From Rhodococcus sp. 06-235-1A (GTDB lineage: Bacteria > Actinomycetota > Actinomycetes > Mycobacteriales > Mycobacteriaceae): DNA of 64,000 bases. Positions 37,738-47,484 of the stretch are shown piece by piece. Position 1 is the first letter of the stretch; every line of letters begins with the position of its first letter. The notes beneath the pieces are model-generated. The model searched no databases and had not been told where the DNA came from. It was given only the letters and a program-made list of their open reading frames with translations. The stretch covers positions 186,001-250,000 of the forward strand of contig NZ_NOYI01000003.1 in NCBI RefSeq assembly GCF_002258785.1, in the 5' to 3' direction. The translations under genes were made by a program, and so were the position numbers.

Positions 37738-40700
37738 ATGTTCTCCAAAGTTTTGGTTGCCAACCGCGGTGAGATCGCCATTCGTGCCTTCCGCGCCTCC
37801 TACGAACTCGGTGCCTCCACCGTTGCGGTGTTCCCGTTCGAGGATCGGAACTCGGTACACCGGACCAAGGCCGACGAGGCCTATCAGATCGGGGAGAAGG
37901 GGCATCCCGTTCGGGCCTATCTCTCGGTCGACGAGATCGTCGCTGCTGCCAAGCGCAGCGGTGCCGACGCGGTGTACCCCGGGTACGGATTCCTTTCCGA
38001 GAACCCGGATCTGGCCGCAGCGTGTGCCGAGGCGGGCATCACCTTCGTCGGTCCGTCCGCGGATGTGTTGGAGCTGACCGGCAACAAGGCGCGAGCGATC
38101 GCGGCGGCGAAGGCGGCGGGTCTGCCGGTTCTGGCGTCGTCGGAACCGTCGTCCGATGTGGACGCGCTCGTAGCCGAGTCGGAGTCGATGACGTTCCCGC
38201 TGTTCGTCAAGGCCGTCGCCGGTGGCGGCGGTCGAGGTATGCGCCGAGTGGCCGAGCCCGAGCAGCTGCGCGAATCGATCGAAGCTGCTGCGCGCGAAGC
38301 GGAATCGGCCTTCGGTGATCCGACCGTGTTCCTCGAGCAAGCCGTGATCGATCCCCGGCACATCGAGGTTCAGATCCTCGCCGACGGCGAGGGCAACGTG
38401 GTGCACCTGTTCGAGCGTGACTGCAGCGTGCAGCGTCGGCATCAGAAGGTCATCGAGCTCGCTCCGGCACCGAACCTGCCCGAAGGATTGCGGGAGAAGA
38501 TCTGCGCCGACGCAGTCGCATTCGCGAAGCAGATCGGCTACTCGTGTGCCGGTACCGTCGAGTTCCTGCTCGACACCCGCGGAAACCACGTCTTCATCGA
38601 GATGAATCCGCGAATTCAGGTGGAGCACACCGTCACCGAAGAGGTGACCGATGTGGACCTGGTGCAGTCCCAGCTGCGTATCGCCTCGGGGGAGACGCTC
38701 GCGGATCTGGGTCTGCAGCAGGAGAACATCGTGCTTCGGGGTGCCGCACTGCAGTGCCGCATCACCACCGAGGATCCTGCCAACGGGTTTCGGCCGGACG
38801 TCGGACGCATCACTGCGTATCGCACCCCTGGCGGTGCGGGAGTTCGCCTCGACGGCGGTACCACGTTGGGCGCCGAGGTCGGCGCGTACTTCGATTCCAT
38901 GCTCGTCAAGCTCACCTGTCGCGGCCGCGACTTCGACACCGCGGTGGCACGCGCTCGACGGGCGTTGGCGGAGTTCAGAATTCGCGGTGTCGCGACGAAC
39001 ATCCCGTTCCTGCAAGCTGTTCTGGTCGATCCCGACTTCACGGCGGGTCGCGTCACCACCTCCTTCATCGAAGAGCGCCCGGAACTGCTCACCTCGCGCT
39101 CCTCGGGCGATCGCGGTACGAAGATCTTGGCTTACCTGGCCGACGTGACGGTCAACAAGCCGCACGGCGAGCGTCCTTCCTCGGTGTACCCACACGACAA
39201 ACTGCCCGCGGTCGATTTCTCCGCTCCGATTCCCGACGGTTCGCGTCAGCGACTGCTCGCACTCGGGCCCGAGGGTTTCGCCCGGGATCTGCGAAACCAG
39301 AAGGCACTCGGCGTCACCGACACCACCTTCCGTGACGCGCACCAGTCGTTGTTGGCTACCAGGGTGCGCACGAGCGGACTGCTCGGCGTCGCGCCGTACG
39401 TGGCGCGCACGACGCCGCAGCTGCTCTCCATCGAGGCGTGGGGCGGTGCCACCTACGATGTGGCGTTGCGATTCCTGCACGAGGATCCGTGGGAGAGGCT
39501 GGCGAGCCTGCGAGAGGCCGTGCCCAACATCGCAATTCAGATGCTGCTGCGTGGCAGGAACACCGTGGGCTACACCCCGTATCCGGAGAAGGTGACGCGC
39601 AGCTTCGTCGCCGAGGCCACCGACACCGGTATCGACATCTTTCGCATCTTCGACGCTCTCAACAATGTCGACCAGATGCGGCCCGCCATCGATGCGGTGC
39701 GCGAAACCGGGACTGCGCTCGCCGAAGTGGCGCTGAGTTACACGGGGGATCTGTCGAACCCGAACGAGACGCTCTACACCCTCGACTACTACCTGACGTT
39801 GGCCGAACAGATCGTCGATGCAGGTGCGCACGTACTCGCCATCAAGGACATGGCGGGCCTGCTCCGTGCTCCCGCAGCCAAGACACTGGTGACGGCGCTG
39901 CGCTCGAATTTCGATCTGCCCGTGCACGTGCATACTCACGACACTCCCGGCGGCCAGTTGGCAACCTACCTGGCAGCATGGGAGGCCGGTGCCGACGCCG
40001 TGGACGGTGCCAGCGCGGCGATGGCAGGCACCACCAGTCAGCCTGCGTTGTCGGCGATCGTCGCGGCGGCGGCGCACACGGACCGCGACACCGGTCTGGA
40101 TTTGCAGGCCGTCTGCGACCTCGAGCCGTACTGGGAAGCAGTACGAAAGGTGTACGCGCCGTTCGAGTCCGGACTACCGGCACCGACAGGTCGGGTGTAC
40201 ACCCACGAAATTCCGGGCGGTCAGCTGTCCAACCTTCGGCAGCAGGCGATTTCGCTGGGACTCGGTGATCAGTTCGAGACCGTCGAGGCCAATTACGCTG
40301 CGGCAGACCGCATGCTCGGCCGGCTGACCAAGGTGACGCCGAGCTCGAAGGTCGTCGGCGACCTGGCTTTGGCGCTGGTCGGTGCCGGCGCATCCGCAGA
40401 GGAATTCGCCGAGAATCCCGGTCGCTACGACATTCCCGATTCGGTGATCGGGTTTCTCCGCGGTGACCTCGGCACGCCGGCAGGTGGGTGGCCCGAACCG
40501 CTGCGGACCAAGGCGCTGGAGGGCCGCGGCCAAGGCAAGCCGGTGACACCGCTGACCGACGAGGACGAGAAGAATCTCGACGGTACCTCCGCGCAGCGTC
40601 GCCAGACCCTCAACCGACTGCTCTTCCCCGGTCCCACAGCCGAACTCGCTGCACATCGCGAGAAGTACGGCGACACGACGCGGCTTTCTGCCAATCAGTT

Positions 40701-41154
40701 CTTCTACGGCCTTCGACAGGGTGACGAGCATCGTGTGGCCCTGGAGAAGGGCGTCGAACTTCTCATCGGTCTCGAAGCCATCTCCGACCCGGACGAGCGT
40801 GGCATGCGCACGGTCATGTGCATTCTCAACGGTCAGCTGCGGCCGGTCTCGGTGCGCGATCGATCCATCTCGAGCGAGGCACCCACGGTCGAGAAGGCGG
40901 ATCGGTCGAACTCCGGTCACATCCCCGCCCCGTTCGCCGGCGTCGTGACGCTGTCCGTCGAAGAGGGACAGAAGATCTCGGCCGGCGACACCATCGCCAC
41001 CATCGAGGCGATGAAAATGGAGGCCGCGATCACCGCTCCTCGCGGTGGTTCGGTCACCCGGTTGGCGATCTCGGGTGTGCAGCAGGTCGAGGGGGGCGAC
41101 CTACTCGTCGTCATCGGTGGGGGGTCGACGGGCGAAGAGGCCGGGAGCGAATGA
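37738..41154 (+). CDS. pyc: Pyruvate carboxylase
   Basis: Biotin enzyme that carboxylates pyruvate to oxaloacetate (anaplerosis). 1138 aa, a single polypeptide. Biotin carboxylase domain (residues 1-460) has the ATP-grasp loop KAVAGGGGRGMRRV (about 158) and EMNPRIQVEHTVTE (about 288). The carboxyltransferase domain begins VTDTTFRDAHQSLLATR (about 526). The biotinyl domain at the end carries EAMKMEA with the biotinylated Lys1093. The rsmD ATG overlaps its stop. Confidence 0.98.
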   Translation: MFSKVLVANRGEIAIRAFRASYELGASTVAVFPFEDRNSVHRTKADEAYQIGEKGHPVRAYLSVDEIVAAAKRSGADAVYPGYGFLSENPDLAAACAEAGITFVGPSADVLELTGNKARAIAAAKAAGLPVLASSEPSSDVDALVAESESMTFPLFVKAVAGGGGRGMRRVAEPEQLRESIEAAAREAESAFGDPTVFLEQAVIDPRHIEVQILADGEGNVVHLFERDCSVQRRHQKVIELAPAPNLPEGLREKICADAVAFAKQIGYSCAGTVEFLLDTRGNHVFIEMNPRIQVEHTVTEEVTDVDLVQSQLRIASGETLADLGLQQENIVLRGAALQCRITTEDPANGFRPDVGRITAYRTPGGAGVRLDGGTTLGAEVGAYFDSMLVKLTCRGRDFDTAVARARRALAEFRIRGVATNIPFLQAVLVDPDFTAGRVTTSFIEERPELLTSRSSGDRGTKILAYLADVTVNKPHGERPSSVYPHDKLPAVDFSAPIPDGSRQRLLALGPEGFARDLRNQKALGVTDTTFRDAHQSLLATRVRTSGLLGVAPYVARTTPQLLSIEAWGGATYDVALRFLHEDPWERLASLREAVPNIAIQMLLRGRNTVGYTPYPEKVTRSFVAEATDTGIDIFRIFDALNNVDQMRPAIDAVRETGTALAEVALSYTGDLSNPNETLYTLDYYLTLAEQIVDAGAHVLAIKDMAGLLRAPAAKTLVTALRSNFDLPVHVHTHDTPGGQLATYLAAWEAGADAVDGASAAMAGTTSQPALSAIVAAAAHTDRDTGLDLQAVCDLEPYWEAVRKVYAPFESGLPAPTGRVYTHEIPGGQLSNLRQQAISLGLGDQFETVEANYAAADRMLGRLTKVTPSSKVVGDLALALVGAGASAEEFAENPGRYDIPDSVIGFLRGDLGTPAGGWPEPLRTKALEGRGQGKPVTPLTDEDEKNLDGTSAQRRQTLNRLLFPGPTAELAAHREKYGDTTRLSANQFFYGLRQGDEHRVALEKGVELLIGLEAISDPDERGMRTVMCILNGQLRPVSVRDRSISSEAPTVEKADRSNSGHIPAPFAGVVTLSVEEGQKISAGDTIATIEAMKMEAAITAPRGGSVTRLAISGVQQVEGGDLLVVIGGGSTGEEAGSE

Positions 41155-41705
41155 CGCGGATCGTGGCGGGCGTGGCCGGTGGTCGACGATTGTCGGTCCC
41201 CGGCCAGGGCACCCGACCCACCTCCGAGCGGGTGCGGGAGGCGCTGTTCAGTTCGCTCGAGAGTCGAATGGAACTGGGCGGTGCCGCGGTGTTGGACCTG
41301 TTTGCGGGATCGGGTGCGCTCGGACTGGAGGCGCTCTCGCGTGGTGCGTCGTCGGCGGTGTTGGTCGAGTCGGACGCGCGTGCGGCGGCGGTGGTGCGCA
41401 AGAACATCGACTCGGTGGGTTTGCCCGGTGCGTCGGTCAGGTGCGCTCCGGTGGCCTCGGTACTGGCGGGGGCGGCGGATACGGCATACGACCTCGTGCT
41501 CGCCGATCCGCCGTACGCCGTCACCGACAGCGCGGTGGCAGGTCTGCTGGACAGACTGGTCACCGGGGGATGGCTCGCGCCCGACGCTGTGGTCGTGCTC
41601 GAGCGATCCTCGCGTTCGCCGGAAACCGAATGGCCGACCGGGCTGGTTCCGGAGAAGTCGAAGAAGTACGGCGAGAGTCGAATCGAGATCGCGGCACGAT
41701 CGTAG
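41151..41705 (+). CDS. rsmD: 16S rRNA (guanine966-N2)-methyltransferase
   Basis: 184 aa. SAM-binding motif [20 protein letters not shown] and catalytic LADPPYAV (about residue 118). ATG 41151 overlaps the pyc stop by 4 nt (ATGA). The pairing rsmD-coaD is conserved widely in bacteria. Confidence 0.95.
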   Translation: MTRIVAGVAGGRRLSVPGQGTRPTSERVREALFSSLESRMELGGAAVLDLFAGSGALGLEALSRGASSAVLVESDARAAAVVRKNIDSVGLPGASVRCAPVASVLAGAADTAYDLVLADPPYAVTDSAVAGLLDRLVTGGWLAPDAVVVLERSSRSPETEWPTGLVPEKSKKYGESRIEIAARS

Positions 41706-41729
41706 CGATCGAACCTCGGGATCGGCTGA

Positions 41730-41735
41730 TAAGTT
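41730..41735 (+). promoter_or_regulatory. -10 box of coaD
   Basis: TAAGTT ends 7 nt before ATG 41743, again a leaderless arrangement and again the same hexamer as ahead of pyc and the gamma-CA gene. Confidence 0.5.
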
Positions 41736-41742
41736 CGCGGGC

Positions 41743-42231
41743 ATGACTGGCGCACTGTGTCCTGGATCCTTCGACCCGGTGACCAATGGTCATCTCGACA
41801 TCTTCGAGCGGGCCGCGGCCGCGTTCGACGAGGTGGTGGTGACGGTGATGGTGAACAAGAGCAAGAAGGGCATGTTCAGCATCGACGAGCGGATCGAGAT
41901 GCTCGAGGTCGCAACGGAGCATCTACCCAACGTCAGAATCGGCTCGTGGTACGGCCTACTGGTGGATTACGCCCGGCAAGAGGGCTTTTCGGCGATCGTC
42001 AAGGGTCTGCGCAGTGCCAACGATTTCGACTACGAGTTGCAGATGGCGCAGATGAACAGAACGTTGACCGGTGTGGACACGCTGTTTCTCCCGGCGAATC
42101 CTGCGCACAGCTTTCTGTCGAGTTCGTTGATCAAAGAGGTCGCGACCTTCGGGGGAGACGTGACCGGGATGCTGCCGCCGTTCGTCCAGGAGCGGCTGAT
42201 GGCTCGTATCGCCGAGCGGGCAGCAGACTAG
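41743..42231 (+). CDS. coaD: Phosphopantetheine adenylyltransferase
   Basis: Penultimate step of coenzyme A synthesis: adenylates 4'-phosphopantetheine. It is 162 aa. The nucleotidyltransferase motif is [16 protein letters not shown], and [15 protein letters not shown] is the second signature. The usual length for the family. Confidence 0.97.
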   Translation: MTGALCPGSFDPVTNGHLDIFERAAAAFDEVVVTVMVNKSKKGMFSIDERIEMLEVATEHLPNVRIGSWYGLLVDYARQEGFSAIVKGLRSANDFDYELQMAQMNRTLTGVDTLFLPANPAHSFLSSSLIKEVATFGGDVTGMLPPFVQERLMARIAERAAD

Positions 42232-42350
42232 TTCGAGGAGCGACACACCGGGCCGGTATAGCGCAGACGTACGCGTCGGCGGGCAGACTGAGCAGCGCAG
42301 CACTGCGAGTGAAGACCGCGCAGTGGCAGATTCGACGATTGGGGTAACCG

Positions 42351-43142
42351 GTGTACCGCGTATTCGAGGCGCTCGACGAGCTCGTCGCCATTGTCGAGGA
42401 GGCGCGCGGCGTTCCCATGACTGCCGGGTGCGTCGTCCCACGCGGCGATGTCCTGGAACTGCTCGACGACGTCCGAGACGCCATTCCTGGTGAGCTCGAC
42501 GATGCGCAGGACGTATTGGACCACCGCGACAAGCTCGTGGGCGATGCCAGGGCCACCGCGGACAAGACGGTGAGTACCGCCAACGCAGAAGCGCAGGACA
42601 CCGTCGAGAACGCCAGGGATTCCGCCGATCGGATTCTCGCCGACGCCAAGGCTCAGGCGGACCGGATGGTGGCCGAGGCGTCGGCGCATGCCGAGCAGCT
42701 CGTGGCCGATGCCGAGGCAGAAGCCGAGCGAGCAGTGCTCGAAGGACAGCGTGAGTACGAGTCCCTGACCGTTCGCGCGCGAACCGAGGCCGATCGAATG
42801 ATCGAGTCCGGAACTGCGTCGTACGAGCGGTCGGTAGCCGACGGCACCGCCGAACAGAATCGCCTCGTCTCGCAGACCGAGGTGGTGCAGGCCGCGCACG
42901 CAGAGTCGGCCCGGGTGATCGACAGTGCCCATGCCGAATCCGATCGGATGCGCAGCGAGTGCGACGTGTACGTCGACACCAAACTTGCAGAGTTCGAAGA
43001 GTTCCTCAGTGGAACCATTCGTTCGGTGGGACGTGGACGCCAGCAACTCCGAACCGGTTCCGGTGTTCCGGAATACGGCAGCGAGCCGTACGGCGAACCC
43101 ACCTACGGCAATCAGGATCAGGGGCGTCGCAGCCGGCACTGA
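42351..43142 (+). CDS. sepIVA: SepIVA-type DivIVA-domain protein
   Basis: 263 aa. An N-terminal segment (VFEALDELVAIVEEARGVP) is followed by a long Ala/Glu/Asp-rich coiled coil (residues about 60-225) and a Gly/Tyr/Pro-rich tail. It matches mycobacterial SepIVA (Rv2927c), a septation and polar-growth factor. GTG 42351 follows GGGG. The 119-bp gap after coaD shows nothing further. Confidence 0.85.
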   Translation: MYRVFEALDELVAIVEEARGVPMTAGCVVPRGDVLELLDDVRDAIPGELDDAQDVLDHRDKLVGDARATADKTVSTANAEAQDTVENARDSADRILADAKAQADRMVAEASAHAEQLVADAEAEAERAVLEGQREYESLTVRARTEADRMIESGTASYERSVADGTAEQNRLVSQTEVVQAAHAESARVIDSAHAESDRMRSECDVYVDTKLAEFEEFLSGTIRSVGRGRQQLRTGSGVPEYGSEPYGEPTYGNQDQGRRSRH

Positions 43143-43153
43143 GCGGCCACGAT

Positions 43154-43182
43154 TTGCCCTCGTATGCACACATGCGTATCGT
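43154..43182 (+). promoter_or_regulatory. Promoter of yceD-rpmF-rnc-mutM
   Basis: TTGCCC (43154-43159), 17-bp spacer, TATCGT (43177-43182). Transcription would start near 43189, about 45 nt ahead of yceD. Confidence 0.5.
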
Positions 43183-43191
43183 TGTGGGGTT

Positions 43192-43208
43192 GCTTACCGA
43201 CGGTAGGC
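43192..43208. promoter_or_regulatory. Inverted repeat at the yceD transcript start
   Basis: GCTTACCG-A-CGGTAGGC, 8-bp arms with one T-G pair and a 1-nt centre. Placed at about +3 to +20 of the predicted transcript, it could be an operator or a 5' hairpin. No regulator is known to me. Confidence 0.35.
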
Positions 43209-43233
43209 ATTTCGACAGTAAGGAAGATCAGCC

Positions 43234-43842
43234 GTGCCCCCGCCCAAGAGAACGACCCGTCCTGAATTGGACAACGGATTCGTTCTGGACATCCTCAACC
43301 TCGGTCGCCGACCCGGGTCGACGAAGACCATCGAGCGGACGGTTTCGGCTCCTTCCCGAATCGGCCTCGATGCGATCGCCATCGAAGCCGGCGTCCCGGT
43401 CTCGCTCGATCTGCAGTTGCAGGCGGTCTCGGAGGGCGTACTCGTCACCGGTTCCGTTCGAGCTGCCACGGCCGGGGAGTGCACACGCTGCCTCGATCCG
43501 GTCGGCGGCAACGTCGAAGTCTACCTGACCGAACTGTTCGCTTACCCGAACAGCATCACCGAGGAGACCACCGATGCGGACGAGATTCACCGCATCGTCG
43601 ACGACCTGATAGATCTCGAACCCGTCATTGTCGACGCAGTCGGACTGGAGCTTCCACTCCACCCTGTCTGCAGTGACGAGTGCGAGGGATTGTGCCCAGA
43701 ATGCGGCGTTCGCCTGGCGATTGCTGAATCCGGGCACAGTCACGATACAATTGATCCTCGCTGGGCTGGTCTTGCAGCCAAATTTGGCGTGGATCCAGAA
43801 CCGAGCACAGAACTTGTGAACAACGAAGCCGAGGAGAAGTAA
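43234..43842 (+). CDS. yceD: YceD/DUF177 family protein
   Basis: 202 aa. An N-terminal variable part, then [11 protein letters not shown] and the terminal Cys cluster [14 protein letters not shown], which likely binds zinc. The family is linked with 23S rRNA and L32 accumulation in bacteria and plants, and the gene sits immediately ahead of rpmF here as elsewhere. GTG 43234 follows AAGGAAG. The rpmF start abuts its stop. Confidence 0.93.
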   Translation: MPPPKRTTRPELDNGFVLDILNLGRRPGSTKTIERTVSAPSRIGLDAIAIEAGVPVSLDLQLQAVSEGVLVTGSVRAATAGECTRCLDPVGGNVEVYLTELFAYPNSITEETTDADEIHRIVDDLIDLEPVIVDAVGLELPLHPVCSDECEGLCPECGVRLAIAESGHSHDTIDPRWAGLAAKFGVDPEPSTELVNNEAEEK

Positions 43843-44025
43843 GTGGCTGTCCCGAAGCGCAAAATGTCGCGTTCCAACACGAGGTCGCGTCGTGCACAGT
43901 GGAAAACCACTGCGCCCACCCTCGTGACGTGCCCCAACCGCGGTTGCGGCGAGAAGACCTTGCCCCACATCGCGTGCCCCTCGTGCGGCACCTACAAGGG
44001 CCGCCAGGTCGTCGCAGCGGTCTGA
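43843..44025 (+). CDS. rpmF: 50S ribosomal protein L32
   Basis: 60 aa. [20 protein letters not shown] start and two Cys pairs in [10 protein letters not shown] and [11 protein letters not shown] forming a zinc ribbon (first pair spaced CxxxxC). GTG 43843 directly follows the yceD stop. Confidence 0.97.
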   Translation: MAVPKRKMSRSNTRSRRAQWKTTAPTLVTCPNRGCGEKTLPHIACPSCGTYKGRQVVAAV

Positions 44026-44036
44026 TTTCCGCTTAC

Positions 44037-44834
44037 GTGACCAACGAAGTAGTGGACCGGCACAACAGCGGTTCGCAGAAGAACAGCTCCACTGCCGACA
44101 GCGGCGGGGACGACCGAGAGTCGCTCCTCGCCGCTATCGGTGTTTCCGTGTCGGAGCCGCTGTTGACGTTGGCCTTGACGCACCGGTCGTTCGCGTACGA
44201 GCACGGCGGTCTACCGACCAACGAGCGCCTCGAATTTCTCGGCGATTCGGTACTCGGATTGGCAGTCACCGAGCATCTCTACGCGGTGCACCCCACCAAG
44301 TCCGAAGGTCAGCTGGCCAAGATCAGGGCGAGTGTGGTCAACATGCACGCGCTGGCCGAGGTCGCCCGTGGCCTCGGTGACGGCGGTTTGGGTCGTCATT
44401 TGCTGCTCGGCAAGGGTGAGGAGCAGACCGGCGGACGCGACAAGCCGAGCATCCTCGCCGACGGCATGGAGTCGATGCTCGGGGCAATTCACCTACAGCA
44501 CGGCATCGACGTCGCCCGCACCGTGGTTCTGACGCTCTTCGCCGGCCTCCTCGATCGCGCCCCCAAGCTCGGGGCAGGTCTGGATTGGAAGACGAGTCTG
44601 CAGGAATTGACCGCAGACCGTGCACTCGGCGTTCCCGCGTACGAGATATCGTCCACCGGACCGGACCACGACAAGGAATTCACCGCCACAGTGCTGGTCG
44701 GCGGTTTCCCTCGTGGCGTCGGGATCGGTCGATCCAAGAAGGAAGCAGAGCAGAAAGCTGCCAGCTTGGCGTGGAATGCACTGTCGGAGAACGACGCTGC
44801 GGTTCCGGCCGAGCCTGCATCAGACCCTTCCTGA
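44037..44834 (+). CDS. rnc: Ribonuclease III
   Basis: Cleaves double-stranded RNA in rRNA and mRNA processing. It is 265 aa. The RNase III signature is [16 protein letters not shown] (about residue 60), with the second catalytic site around [14 protein letters not shown]. The C-terminal dsRBD (about residues 180-250) has the basic helix [11 protein letters not shown]. An N-terminal extension of about 25 residues is Ser/Asn/Asp-rich. GTG 44037 is used, 11 nt after rpmF. Confidence 0.96.
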   Translation: MTNEVVDRHNSGSQKNSSTADSGGDDRESLLAAIGVSVSEPLLTLALTHRSFAYEHGGLPTNERLEFLGDSVLGLAVTEHLYAVHPTKSEGQLAKIRASVVNMHALAEVARGLGDGGLGRHLLLGKGEEQTGGRDKPSILADGMESMLGAIHLQHGIDVARTVVLTLFAGLLDRAPKLGAGLDWKTSLQELTADRALGVPAYEISSTGPDHDKEFTATVLVGGFPRGVGIGRSKKEAEQKAASLAWNALSENDAAVPAEPASDPS

Positions 44835-45700
44835 TGCCCGAACTACCCGAGGTCGAGGTGGTCCGACTCGGTTTGGAATCTCACGTCGTCGGCAAGACGA
44901 TGCGATCGGTCGAGGTACTGCACCCTCGAGCTGTGCGGCGACACGATCTCGGTGGCCTCGATCTGATCGGTCAACTGAGCGGCCAGCGCGTCTCGTCCGC
45001 TCGACGACGCGGGAAGTACCTGTGGCTCGTGATGGAACCCGGTGACTTCGCGACTGTCGTGCACCTGGGTATGAGTGGGCAGATGCTGGTGCAGCCACCG
45101 ACCGCGCCGGACGAGAAGCATCTGCGGATTCGCGCTCGACTCGACGACGGTAACGACTTACGCTTCGTCGACCAGCGAACGTTCGGTGGCTGGGCGCTCG
45201 CCCCGATCGTCACGGTGGACGGAACACAGGTACCCGAACCGGTCGCGCACATCGCCCGCGACCCGATAGACCCGCTGTTCGACGCCGAATCCGTGGTGAA
45301 CGTGTTGCGCGGCAAGCACACCGAGATCAAGCGCGCCCTGCTCGATCAGACAGTGTTGTCGGGGGTGGGCAACATCTATGCCGACGAAGCGCTGTGGCGG
45401 GCGAAGATCCACGGCAACCGCATCGCCGAGACTCTGACACGGCCTGCCCTGCGACGACTGCTCACCGCGGTGCACGCTGTGATGGGCGAGGCTCTGGCGC
45501 AGGGCGGCACTTCGTTCGACGCGCTGTACGTCAACGTCAACGGCCAATCCGGTTACTTCGATCGTTCCCTCGACGCCTACGGCCAGGAGGGTCTGCCGTG
45601 CTCGCGGTGCGGAGCCCCGATCAGGCGTGAGAAGTTCATGAACCGATCGTCTTTCAGCTGCCCCACCTGCCAGCCACGACCGAGATACGCGCGCGCCTGA
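44834..45700 (+). CDS. mutM: Formamidopyrimidine-DNA glycosylase
   Basis: Excises 8-oxoG and FapyG and nicks the site. 288 aa. Catalytic N-terminus [15 protein letters not shown] (Pro1/Glu2 after Met removal), Lys in RRRGKYLWL, and H2TH region [20 protein letters not shown]. The C-terminal zinc finger is formed by CSRCG and CPTC. ATG 44834 shares a base with the rnc stop. Confidence 0.97.
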   Translation: MPELPEVEVVRLGLESHVVGKTMRSVEVLHPRAVRRHDLGGLDLIGQLSGQRVSSARRRGKYLWLVMEPGDFATVVHLGMSGQMLVQPPTAPDEKHLRIRARLDDGNDLRFVDQRTFGGWALAPIVTVDGTQVPEPVAHIARDPIDPLFDAESVVNVLRGKHTEIKRALLDQTVLSGVGNIYADEALWRAKIHGNRIAETLTRPALRRLLTAVHAVMGEALAQGGTSFDALYVNVNGQSGYFDRSLDAYGQEGLPCSRCGAPIRREKFMNRSSFSCPTCQPRPRYARA

Positions 45701-45713
45701 CCGTGAACAGGGC

Positions 45714-45800
45714 ATTCCGCAGGCTCCACTCCTGTCTGAATAGGTCATTCCGCAGGCTCCACTCCCGTCTGAATAGGTCATTCCGCAGGCTCCACTCCCG
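45714..45800 (+). repeat. 33-bp tandem repeat (about 2.6 units) of the dispersed intergenic family
   Basis: Three copies of ATTCCGCAGGCTCCACTCC(C/T)G start at 45714, 45747 and 45780, an exact 33-bp period. The 12-nt linkers are almost identical (TCTGAATAGGTC). It fills most of the mutM-osmC gap. The same core occurs at 37594-37620 (inverted) and 57862-57882. Confidence 0.85.
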
Positions 45801-45811
45801 TGATGCCCGCC

Positions 45812-45817
45812 TAGTAT
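45812..45817 (+). promoter_or_regulatory. -10 box of osmC
   Basis: TAGTAT ends 7 nt before ATG 45825. A leaderless transcript is expected. Confidence 0.5.
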
Positions 45818-45824
45818 TTCTGTC

Positions 45825-46253
45825 ATGGCAGAACAGAGCACGCCGACCAACCTCTGGGTCGAGCGCACAGGCACCCGTCGCTACACCGGCCGCAGCTCGC
45901 GAGGAGCCGAAGTACTCATCGGTTCGGAGTCGGTCGAGGGCGTTTTCACCCCCGGCGAACTGTTGAAGATCGCGCTCGCCGCGTGCACCGGCATGAGCTC
46001 GGACCTCCCTCTCTCGCGGCGACTGGGTGACGATTACGCCGCCACCGTCGAGGTGTCCGGTGCCGCGGATCGCGAGAACGAGCTGTACCCGGAACTGAAC
46101 GAGATCCTCCGGGTCGACCTGGGCGCGATGGACCCCGAGGCGCAGGAGCGTCTGCTCACCGTCGTCGAGCGCGCCATCGACAAGGTGTGCACCGTCGGGC
46201 GAACCCTGAAGGCGGGTACCAAGATCACCTTGGACATCGACGTGGACGCCTGA
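45825..46253 (+). CDS. OsmC-family peroxiredoxin-like protein
   Basis: 142 aa. The two redox cysteines of the OsmC/Ohr fold are in LAACTGMSS (about residue 54) and KVCTVGRTLKAG (about residue 125). Likely reduces organic hydroperoxides; whether it is Ohr or another subclass is not clear. The homologue in M. tuberculosis (Rv2923c) has the same position. Its stop overlaps the next ATG by one base. Confidence 0.9.
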   Translation: MAEQSTPTNLWVERTGTRRYTGRSSRGAEVLIGSESVEGVFTPGELLKIALAACTGMSSDLPLSRRLGDDYAATVEVSGAADRENELYPELNEILRVDLGAMDPEAQERLLTVVERAIDKVCTVGRTLKAGTKITLDIDVDA

Positions 46254-47149
46254 TGAAAGCCAGGGCGGCCGTCGTCGCAGGTCTGATCATCGGCGCGGCA
46301 ACCGCCCTGGCTCCCGCCGCGGAGGCGTCGAGCACCTGCACTCCGTGGTCGGTGCGCACGGTGGCATCGGGATTCGGGATGCTCGAGAATCTGGAATTCG
46401 ACGGCCGAGGCTCGATGATCGTCTCCGAGACCTCGCCCATCGGACCGGGGGCTCTACGTACCGTCGCGCCGAACGGGAACCGGGGCACTCTCGTGTCGGG
46501 CGTCGAGTCACCCGGCGGACTGGTCCGTAGTGGTGACACGCTGTATTTCACGACCGGAAACAGTGCTGCCGCAGGACTTTTCGATTTCCGAACCGGAACG
46601 ATCGACGAGATCGATCTCGGCACCGGGGTTCGGTCGACATATGCCTCGGGCCTGGTCATGCCCAACGGGCTCGCGCGATCGGAGGCGGGTGAGCTGTTCA
46701 CGACCCGTAATCTGGGCAGCCTTTCCGGCCTGACGCGCGTTGCGGTCGACGGTTCGGTGTCGACGGTGCGGACCGATCTGGGATCGGCCAACGGCATCGG
46801 TATCGGCAACGGAAAGATATACGTGGCCAACACGTTCGATCCGGAAGCGACGGTGACCGTGCTCGACGAGATGTACCCGGCGGGGCCGTCCTCGCGCATT
46901 CGGATCGACGGTATCGGACCGCTGTCGATGTCGGACGATCTGACCGTCGGCGAGGACGGAGCGGTCTATCTCGCACAGAATCTCGCCGGCAGAGTGGTCC
47001 GTATCGACCCGGAATCCGGATCGTCCTGCGTGATGGCGACCGGCGTGCCCCTTACCTCTTCGGTCGCCTTCGGCGGGGTGGGATTCGACCCGAAAGCGTT
47101 GTATGCCACAAGTTTCGACGGATCCGTCCGAGAGTTGAGACCGGTATGA
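46253..47149 (+). CDS. Secreted SMP-30/NHL-like beta-propeller protein
   Basis: 298 aa. A signal peptide (MKARAAVVAGLIIGAATALA, cleavage near AEA-SS) precedes a mature domain with repeated Gly-rich blades (GGLVRSGDTLYF, NGLARSEAGELF, NGIGIGNGKIYVAN). It resembles the SMP-30/gluconolactonase or ScyD/ScyE-type propellers. Two cysteines (STCTPW near the N-terminus, SSCVM near the end) could close the propeller. Substrate unknown. It is tightly coupled to osmC (1-nt overlap) and acyP (4-nt overlap). Confidence 0.8.
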   Translation: MKARAAVVAGLIIGAATALAPAAEASSTCTPWSVRTVASGFGMLENLEFDGRGSMIVSETSPIGPGALRTVAPNGNRGTLVSGVESPGGLVRSGDTLYFTTGNSAAAGLFDFRTGTIDEIDLGTGVRSTYASGLVMPNGLARSEAGELFTTRNLGSLSGLTRVAVDGSVSTVRTDLGSANGIGIGNGKIYVANTFDPEATVTVLDEMYPAGPSSRIRIDGIGPLSMSDDLTVGEDGAVYLAQNLAGRVVRIDPESGSSCVMATGVPLTSSVAFGGVGFDPKALYATSFDGSVRELRPV

Positions 47150-47421
47150 GCGACGAACGGTTGACGGCGTGGGTGCACGGCCTGGTTCAGGGGGTCGGGT
47201 TTCGATGGTGGACTCGTTCGCGTGCACTCGAGCTGGGGCTGGTCGGCCACGCGACCAATCACGCGGACGGACGCGTTCTGGTGATCGCGGAGGGGCCGCG
47301 CGATCGCCTCGAGGCGCTGCTCGACTTGCTGCGAGGCGGTCGGACTCCGGGCACGGTCACACTCGTGGTCGAGAGCTGGGATTCGGCCCGCGGTGATGTG
47401 GCGGGTTTCGTCGAACGGTGA
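47146..47421 (+). CDS. acyP: Acylphosphatase
   Basis: 91 aa, the standard length. Catalytic Arg in VQGVGFRWWTRSRA and catalytic Asn in GHATNHADGRV. ATG 47146 overlaps the propeller stop. Confidence 0.95.
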   Translation: MSDERLTAWVHGLVQGVGFRWWTRSRALELGLVGHATNHADGRVLVIAEGPRDRLEALLDLLRGGRTPGTVTLVVESWDSARGDVAGFVER

Positions 47422-47469
47422 CCACGGCCCGTTCCGGGAGGCTCGGCGCACTTTCACGCACCGTGCCGG

Positions 47470-47475
47470 TAAAGT
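47470..47475 (+). promoter_or_regulatory. -10 box of smc
   Basis: TAAAGT ends 9 nt before ATG 47485 with no Shine-Dalgarno between; probably a leaderless or near-leaderless transcript. Confidence 0.45.
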
Positions 47476-47484
47476 ACGGACGCT

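Noticed and set aside
37459..40077. 872-codon minus-strand frame opposite pyc
   Set aside because: It mirrors the pyc codon pattern, has no recognisable domain and no ribosome binding site.
45714..45800. CRISPR array
   Set aside because: The linkers between the cores are nearly the same, there are only three units, and no cas genes are present.
45703..45966. Small gene reading NRSFRRLHSRL repeats
   Set aside because: The frame exists only because the 33-bp repeat is a multiple of three; it runs into osmC out of frame and has no ribosome binding site.
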